A stretch of 10,209 nt of DNA from Elusimicrobiota bacterium (lineage in GTDB: Bacteria > Elusimicrobiota > Elusimicrobia > O2-12-FULL-59-9), in assembly GCA_016206405.1 (NCBI GenBank), contig JACQRQ010000285.1:1-10209 (forward strand). The letters run 5' to 3'. Below are positions 6,252-10,209 of the stretch, in pieces; the first letter of the stretch is position 1, and every line of letters begins with the position of its first letter. A program made the translations under genes and the position numbers. The notes under the pieces are model-generated. The model saw only the letters and a list, made by a program, of their open reading frames with translations, was not told where the DNA came from and searched no databases.

Positions 6252-7342
6252 TTTCTTGCGCCTCGTCGCCGGGCATAACCGCAGTGCCTATTCTTCAAAT
6301 TCCGATCGGCTCGCGCGCCGCGGGCATTGCGGGCGCTTTTACCGGCGTGGCCGATGACGCCTTCGCCATGTATTATAATCCGGCGGGCCTCTCGCTTCTC
6401 AACTCGCAGGAGTCCACGGCGCAATATATCAAGGGCTTGGCGGATACGGCCATGGAGTTCGCCGGGTACGTCCATCCCCTGAGTTTTCCCGGCATATCGG
6501 AAAGAGGGCACGCTTCCGTCGCGGCGAGCGTGTTGTTCTCGCAAAACGGGAAAATCGAGATCAACCGCACCAATGCGGACGGATCTTTGCGCGATTCCCG
6601 GACCGTCAGCGCCGGCTCAGACCTCGTCGGCTCCCTGGGTTACGCGGAAAAAATGGGGGACGTGGACCTTTTTGGAACGCGTTTCTCTCTGCACGGCGGC
6701 TTTGCGGGAAAATACATCCAAACTTCGCTGGTGCAGACCTACAACGCTTCGGCTGCCGCTTTGGACGCCGGGCTATTGCTGAACTCGCGTCAGAAGGGAC
6801 TTCGTTTCGGGGCTTCCGTGCTCAATATGGGCAAACCCGTTCGCTTCATCGAAAAGGCGGACCCTTTGCCGCTGATGCTCAAGGCCGGGGCTTCCTACCT
6901 CCATCAGATCGGCCGGGGCCAGAATCTCCGGCTTGTCTTGCAGGGCGATTATTTTTACTACGAAAAGCAGACCGAAGTCGCCGGAGGATTCGAGTACAGC
7001 TACGGCTACGAAAGGGAGGCAACGGTGGCCATCCGCGCCGGCTACAGGGGCCTCAACGACGTCGCCGGTTTGAGTTTTGGATTCGGCGTCCAGTATGAGA
7101 TGATTCAAATGGACTACGCTTGGTCGCTGAGCCGCGACTTGTCCGATATGCACTTGGTGACGCTCACCTACCGCATCGGCGCAATACCCGAGAGCAAGAG
7201 GGGTTACCGCTTGGAATACCGGCTGAAGTCGCCGAGTCGCTCGCTGGAAGAGCCGACCCTGCGAAAGCCTCCCCGTCGAACCAAACCGCAGGCGCCCGGG
7301 AAAAAAGGAAAGACCTCGCCCCTCGTTCCGGGCTGGGACTAG
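6098..7342 (+). CDS. PorV/PorQ-like (UPF0164-type) outer-membrane beta-barrel protein
   Basis: Predicted outer-membrane barrel, about 414 residues with this start. The PorV/PorQ hallmark lies at 6353-6391 (DDAFAMYYNPAGL), preceded by PIGSRAAGIAGAFTG and followed by alternating beta-strand-like sequence to about 7190; the C-terminal 40 residues are a basic, proline-rich tail. PorV in Bacteroidota is the type IX secretion barrel that receives cargo and hands it to the attachment complex; here it follows a protease with a sorting-like C-terminal domain. The start is unsure: there is no ATG before the conserved domain. In-frame GTG codons at 6059, 6098 and 6122 all fall at octamer starts. I chose 6098 because GGGGG lies five bases upstream. 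After a basic stretch (VRRRP) the pyrimidine repeat encodes a hydrophobic LPLYHFTT-type run that could act as signal peptide, with cleavage probably near CASS. Confidence 0.83.
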   Translation: MIEWYSGKVVKRGGGVRRRPAIVVSLLTLPLYHFTTFCLLTLSLYHFTTLPLSCASSPGITAVPILQIPIGSRAAGIAGAFTGVADDAFAMYYNPAGLSLLNSQESTAQYIKGLADTAMEFAGYVHPLSFPGISERGHASVAASVLFSQNGKIEINRTNADGSLRDSRTVSAGSDLVGSLGYAEKMGDVDLFGTRFSLHGGFAGKYIQTSLVQTYNASAAALDAGLLLNSRQKGLRFGASVLNMGKPVRFIEKADPLPLMLKAGASYLHQIGRGQNLRLVLQGDYFYYEKQTEVAGGFEYSYGYEREATVAIRAGYRGLNDVAGLSFGFGVQYEMIQMDYAWSLSRDLSDMHLVTLTYRIGAIPESKRGYRLEYRLKSPSRSLEEPTLRKPPRRTKPQAPGKKGKTSPLVPGWD

Positions 7343-7354
7343 CCCCCCGATTTA

Positions 7355-7383
7355 TTGACACATTCCGGCCATTATGCAAGAAT
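7355..7383 (+). promoter_or_regulatory. Candidate sigma-70-type promoter for the lipoprotein operon
   Basis: A perfect TTGACA at 7355-7360 is followed after 17 bases by AAGAAT at 7378-7383 (4 of 6 matches to TATAAT). TAGAAT overlaps at 7383-7388 but at a 22-base spacing. The pair lies in the only gap between the PorV-like gene and the lipoprotein genes, 45 bases before the first ATG, as expected for an operon promoter. The -35 box is strong and the -10 box is weak. Confidence 0.5.
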
Positions 7384-7414
7384 AGAATTTGCCTGTGGAT
7401 GCTCCGGGTCGGAA

Positions 7415-7420
7415 GGGGAG
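7415..7420 (+). promoter_or_regulatory. Ribosome binding site of the first lipoprotein gene
   Basis: GGGGAG lies seven bases before ATG 7428. It decides the start over the in-frame TTG at 7389, which would put a charged stretch before the lipoprotein signal. Confidence 0.65.
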
Positions 7421-7427
7421 AGACGGT

Positions 7428-8561
7428 ATGAATTGGCGAAACCTTAGGCTTTGCGTGTTGCTGATGCTGGTGTCCGCGCTCTCGGCTTGCGGCGGAAAAA
7501 CGCGCTTGAAGCTGGGCGAGGCCGCCGGCGGAGAAGTCGTGGAGGCGGTCGGGGAGACGATGGCCACGGACGATTTGCTGCAGGACAAAAAACGCGCCCT
7601 TGTGGAGGCTCAGAAGAAGGCCATCGAGATGGTGGTGGGGCTCGAGGTGCGGGCCAAGACCCGCGTGGAAAAAGCGGTCACTATCGAGCAGCATATTTTG
7701 GCCAAAACCCAGGGCTATATACAGAAATACGATTTGCTCGAGGAATGGCCCGAGCCTCCTTTTTACAAGGCCAAAATCCGGGCGTTGGTTTCCTACCGGC
7801 AGATTCATGAGGATTTGAACGCCCTTGGGCTTTTGGAGGAGCCGCAGGTGGGCAATCCCCGCGTGGCGGTACTTTTCGACGGCAGCCAGGGCTTCAGCGC
7901 GGCGGCTGACGCCTTCAGCCAGGCGCTTCTGGACCGGGGCTACCGCGTCGTGGAGCGCAGCCGGGAGTTCTCCGCCTTGGCCAAGAAGGTGGCCGAGCAG
8001 GTGAGCGCCGGCGACACGTCCGAATTAAGCGATTTGGCAGGAAAAATGGACGCCGAGGTGTTGGTCTTTGGAGAGTCCAAGGCCGAATTTGTGGAAATGA
8101 AGGAGTTGGGAGGCATGATTTCCTCCCGCGCGGCTCTGACGGCCAAAGCCTACAAGGCCAATTCCCGGGAATTGCTTCTGACGGTGCACAAGCTGGCGGG
8201 AGGCATCGACGTTTTGAAGGAGGCGGCCGCGTTGAAATCCCATGGAAGCGTGGGGGCGCAAGCGGGCGCGGAGATGGCCACGCGCTTGGCCGCGGAGCTT
8301 TCGCGCCGAGCCTCCGTGGCCCTGACCGTCGATGGCGTGCCGTCCCTCAATGATCTGTCCGAATTTCAGAAAACCCTTTCGGCCGTGGCCGGGGTCGGCG
8401 ACATTTACGTCCGCTCCTACGGCCAGGGGCGCGCCAAGATGGACGTGCGTGTGCTCAGCGTGTCCACCAAGGATATCGCGGGCGGGCTGGAGAAATCGCT
8501 GGGGGCGCGTGTGGATCTTTTGACGGCCGATTCATTGTCGCTCACTTTGCCGCAGCGATGA
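7428..8561 (+). CDS. FlgT-like lipoprotein (LPP20/FlgT_N-like and CsgG-like domains)
   Basis: A 377-residue predicted lipoprotein. Signal peptide with lipobox LSAC, Cys21 being the lipidated residue; GG follows, with no Asp at +2, so outer-membrane sorting is expected. Residues about 36-130 resemble the N-terminal domain of the flagellar protein FlgT and LPP20-type folds (VVEAVGET, then a helix AQKKAIEMVVGLEV, then GYIQKYDLL). Residues about 143-290 look like a CsgG/FlgT-middle core: NPRVAVLF, a helix, GYRVVERSREF, a long helix and AEVLVFGESKAEF. The C-terminal 80 residues repeat a beta-alpha-beta pattern (GVPSLNDLSEFQKTL, then GVGDIYVRS), a module also seen in outer-membrane assembly proteins. 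The start is set by the GGGGAG site. The stop overlaps the next start (ATGA). In Vibrio, FlgT, FlgO and FlgP build rings around the flagellar motor; a flagellar role here is not supported by neighbours. Confidence 0.83.
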   Translation: MNWRNLRLCVLLMLVSALSACGGKTRLKLGEAAGGEVVEAVGETMATDDLLQDKKRALVEAQKKAIEMVVGLEVRAKTRVEKAVTIEQHILAKTQGYIQKYDLLEEWPEPPFYKAKIRALVSYRQIHEDLNALGLLEEPQVGNPRVAVLFDGSQGFSAAADAFSQALLDRGYRVVERSREFSALAKKVAEQVSAGDTSELSDLAGKMDAEVLVFGESKAEFVEMKELGGMISSRAALTAKAYKANSRELLLTVHKLAGGIDVLKEAAALKSHGSVGAQAGAEMATRLAAELSRRASVALTVDGVPSLNDLSEFQKTLSAVAGVGDIYVRSYGQGRAKMDVRVLSVSTKDIAGGLEKSLGARVDLLTADSLSLTLPQR

Positions 8562-8731
8562 CCTCCCATGCGCGCCTATCGCATCTCGCTTTGCTTGTCT
8601 TGCTGTGCTGCGCTTGGGCGGCGGGATGCGGCGCCGCGCCCGTGAAAAAGGACGATGAAGGGCCGCGCCACGGCTGGATTTCGGGACGCGGCCACTTGGA
8701 GATAATGCGAAACAAGGAGAATAAATCATGA
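8558..8731 (+). CDS. Small predicted lipoprotein (57 residues)
   Basis: A short gene filling exactly the gap between two lipoprotein genes: it starts at ATGA 8558-8561, overlapping the previous stop, and ends at TGA 8729-8731, overlapping the next start. The first 24 residues are a lipoprotein signal, with basic and His residues at 4-9, a hydrophobic run LALLVLLCCAWA and lipobox AAGC, giving lipid-anchored Cys24. The mature part is only 34 residues: GAAPVKKDDEGPRHG, then WISGRGHLEIM and a basic tail. The WISGRGHLEI stretch resembles the first strand after the lipobox region of LPP20-type proteins, so it could be a shortened relative; that is inference. No known family is recognised. Support comes from the perfect overlaps at both ends and the intact lipobox; there is no own Shine-Dalgarno, as expected for coupled translation. 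Confidence 0.7.
   Translation: MTSHARLSHLALLVLLCCAWAAGCGAAPVKKDDEGPRHGWISGRGHLEIMRNKENKS
8713..8718 (+). promoter_or_regulatory. Ribosome binding site of the LPP20-family gene
   Basis: AGGAGA about nine bases before ATG 8728, inside the 3' end of the small lipoprotein gene. It is the clearest Shine-Dalgarno in the operon apart from the one at 7415 and suggests that the LPP20-family protein can be translated on its own at high level. Confidence 0.6.
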
Positions 8732-9174
8732 AAAAAGTTGCATTTTTGACGGCGGCGGCCATGGTCCTTGCGGTCGCCGGCTGCGGCGGCGCCAAAAGCG
8801 TCGTCAAAAAAGGGGAAATCGAGCGCAGCATCGACCAGCAGACCGACCGCGGCCGCTATTTTGAGGTCATCGGCATCGGTGGAGCGGATCCCAGCCTGAC
8901 CAATAAAACGCAGCGCATGAGCCTTTCGCGGGACGCCGCCATCGTCAAGGCCCAATTCGAGCTATTGACCATCATCCGGGGCGTGGAGGTGGAGGGCGGC
9001 ATCAAGATCGTGGACGCGTTGTCGAAGGACTCCACGCTGGAAGCCCGGCTCGATGAGGTCATCAAGGGCGCCGAGCCGGTCAAGACGGATTGGACCAGCG
9101 ACGACGGCTGCGTGGTCACTCTCAGGCTCGACAAGAGCAAAGTCGAAGAGATCGTCGGCAAAAAGGTCAAATGA
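8728..9174 (+). CDS. LPP20-family lipoprotein
   Basis: A 148-residue predicted outer-membrane lipoprotein. The signal peptide has a basic start (MKK) and lipobox VAGC, lipidated Cys19 followed by GG. The mature protein carries an LPP20-like domain: strand YFEVIGIGGADPS, a helix with SLSRDAAIVKAQFELLTII, the GVEVEGGIKI segment, a second helix and a final strand CVVTLRLDKSKVEEIV. The size and layout match FlgP-like and other LPP20 proteins, which assemble into rings under the outer membrane in flagellated bacteria and also occur in non-flagellar CsgG-linked operons. It sits between the small lipoprotein and the CsgG-family gene with ATGA overlaps on both sides. A good AGGAGA site precedes it. 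Which complex it joins is not shown by the sequence. Confidence 0.83.
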   Translation: MKKVAFLTAAAMVLAVAGCGGAKSVVKKGEIERSIDQQTDRGRYFEVIGIGGADPSLTNKTQRMSLSRDAAIVKAQFELLTIIRGVEVEGGIKIVDALSKDSTLEARLDEVIKGAEPVKTDWTSDDGCVVTLRLDKSKVEEIVGKKVK

Positions 9175-10118
9175 CGCGTTCCCGGATTAAAGACATCCGG
9201 TATTGGGCGCTTTGCGCGGGGCTGTTGTGGCCGGCTGCCTGCGCCTCCCGGCAAACGGTGCGCATCTCCCAGACCGTTTCCGCGGCGCCCACCGAGCGCG
9301 TGGAATCGAAATTTGCCGGCCCCAAGCGGCGCATCGGCGTCGTGGAGTTCGACAATAAAACCGCCTACGGGAAAAACCGCCTGGGAGGCGCCGCCGCCGA
9401 TATATTGGTCACGGAGCTTTCCAAGACCGGCAAATTCATCATCATCGAGCGCGACAAAATCGGCAGGGTTTTGGAGGAGCAAAAGCTGGGCGCCACGGGG
9501 GCCGTGGAGGCCAACACCGCGGCGGACATCGGCAAAATCCTGGGATTAAACGCCGTCGTGATCGGGGCCGTGTCGAATTTCGGCGTCGAAACCACGGGCG
9601 GAGACTATCTTCTCGGCCAATCCAAGCGGCAAACGGCGACCGCGGTCGTGGACGTGCGGGTGGTGGAGGCTCAGACGGGCCAGGTTCTTTACGCGGACTC
9701 CGGAAAGGGGGAGGCGAAAAGCTCCACCGCGCAGGTGCTGGGCATGGGCACCCGCGGCGGCTACAATGAGCTCATCGAGGGCGACGCGCTGCGCGCGGCC
9801 ATCGCGCAGTTGGTCGTCAATATCGCCTCCCAGATCAACCGCAAGGCGTGGTCCTGCCGCGTGGCGGACGTGGACCGGGAAACGGTGTATTTGGACGCCG
9901 GCCTTCTCTCCGGCTTGGAGTTGGAGCAGAAGCTCGCCGTCTACCACCTGGGGCGCGAGATCCGCAGCCCCTCCACGGGGATGGCCATCGGCCGCACGGA
10001 AGAAAAGATCGCCGAAGTGAAAATCACCGGATTTTTCGGCGAGGACGGGGCCAAGGCCGCCTTGCTTTGGGGCGCCGCTCCTTCCGTCGGGGATTTGGTG
10101 AAGTTGGAAAATAATTGA
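9171..10118 (+). CDS. CsgG-family lipoprotein with FlgT-C-like tail
   Basis: A 315-residue predicted lipoprotein, slightly longer than typical CsgG. The signal peptide ends in PAAC, lipidated Cys24; Pro at -3 is unusual for a lipobox. Residues about 53-225 match the CsgG domain: RRIGVVEFDNKT (53-64), a helix with ADILVTELSKTG, FIIIERDKIGRVLEEQKLG (89-107), LGLNAVVIGAVSNFG (124-138), TATAVVDVRVVEAQTGQVLY (155-174), then the helix ending VVNIASQINR. Residues about 226-312 form an SH3-like C-terminal domain as in FlgT (AGLLSGLELEQKLAVY, then VGDLVKLE). CsgG of Escherichia coli forms the curli export pore; other relatives act in cell-wall or flagellar-ring complexes. The start is fixed by the ATGA overlap with the LPP20 gene. 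No curli subunit gene is visible, so the transported or bound partner is unknown. Confidence 0.9.
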   Translation: MTRSRIKDIRYWALCAGLLWPAACASRQTVRISQTVSAAPTERVESKFAGPKRRIGVVEFDNKTAYGKNRLGGAAADILVTELSKTGKFIIIERDKIGRVLEEQKLGATGAVEANTAADIGKILGLNAVVIGAVSNFGVETTGGDYLLGQSKRQTATAVVDVRVVEAQTGQVLYADSGKGEAKSSTAQVLGMGTRGGYNELIEGDALRAAIAQLVVNIASQINRKAWSCRVADVDRETVYLDAGLLSGLELEQKLAVYHLGREIRSPSTGMAIGRTEEKIAEVKITGFFGEDGAKAALLWGAAPSVGDLVKLENN

Positions 10119-10139
10119 GTTTCCTGTTAGACTTATGGT

Positions 10140-10209
10140 ATGGCGTCCGAGGTGCTGGTATTAAACCGGGATTTTTACGCGATCAACGTGGTTCCCTGGC
10201 AGAGGGCCC
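10140..10209 (+). CDS. HNH endonuclease family protein, N-terminal part (runs off the right edge)
   Basis: Only 23 codons are in the window, from ATG 10140. The peptide ASEVLVLNRDFYAINVVPW matches the characteristic opening of a small HNH endonuclease family (VLVLNRDYxPINVVPWRRA). The catalytic HNH residues lie beyond the edge. No clear Shine-Dalgarno precedes the start; it follows the CsgG-family gene by 21 bases in the same direction, so it may be read through from that operon or have its own promoter. The identification rests on a short stretch. Confidence 0.72.
   Translation, partial: MASEVLVLNRDFYAINVVPWQRA

Noticed and set aside
7330..7345. Terminator hairpin after the PorV-like gene (GGGCT / AGCCC)
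   Set aside because: The stem has only five pairs, overlaps the stop codon and is not followed by a T-run.
8542..8955. Minus-strand frame of 137 codons across the small lipoprotein
   Set aside because: It runs opposite two lipoprotein genes with lipoboxes and perfect ATGA overlaps and has no recognisable product.

Overview
The window is one face of a GC-rich (roughly 60% by eye) genome of a diderm bacterium. Outer-membrane lipoproteins, a PorV/PorQ-type beta-barrel and a secreted protease with a FlgD/T9SS-like C-terminal domain all imply an outer membrane. This combination, the LPP20/CsgG lipoproteins and the octamer-filled intergenic gaps suggest a poorly cultured phylum such as Elusimicrobiota or a relative. 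There is no taxonomic marker gene, so that is a guess.

Layout: (1) 1-165, minus strand, the first 55 codons of a Fic-domain protein cut by the window edge. (2) 166-412, a divergent intergenic region. (3) 413-2738, an ABC-2 type exporter unit: ATPase, six-helix permease, and a membrane-anchored TPR protein whose start overlaps the permease stop (ATGA). (4) 2836-6003, a 1055-residue secreted zinc metallopeptidase with signal peptide, FTP/PepSY-type propeptide, CUB-like insert, M4/M36-type catalytic region, PPC domain and C-terminal FlgD-Ig/T9SS-like domain. (5) 6012-6251, a striking element of degenerate octamers in two opposed arms, running into (6) a PorV/PorQ-like outer-membrane protein ending at 7342, with no ATG start and an apparent signal peptide encoded by the repeat tract. 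(7) 7355-7383, a candidate sigma-70-type promoter. (8) 7428-10118, four consecutive predicted lipoproteins coupled by three ATGA overlaps: a FlgT-like protein, a 57-residue lipoprotein that is easily missed, an LPP20-family protein and a CsgG-family protein. (9) From 10140, the N-terminus of an HNH endonuclease, cut by the right edge.

How the genes fit together: the ABC-2 trio is probably one exporter transcription unit. The protease with its C-terminal sorting-like domain followed by a PorV-like barrel looks like a cargo/export-component pair of type IX secretion flavour. The lipoprotein quartet resembles the FlgO/FlgP/FlgT and CsgG/LPP20 proteins that build outer-membrane-associated rings or pores, but no flagellar or curli structural gene is visible here.

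The most unusual item is the octamer element (consensus GTGGTARA / TYTACCAC). It occurs twice, each time between two co-directional genes and each time with a purine arm at the end of the upstream gene and a pyrimidine arm leading into the next gene. In the second copy it appears to supply the start codon and signal peptide of the PorV-like gene, so a change in octamer number would shift the frame.
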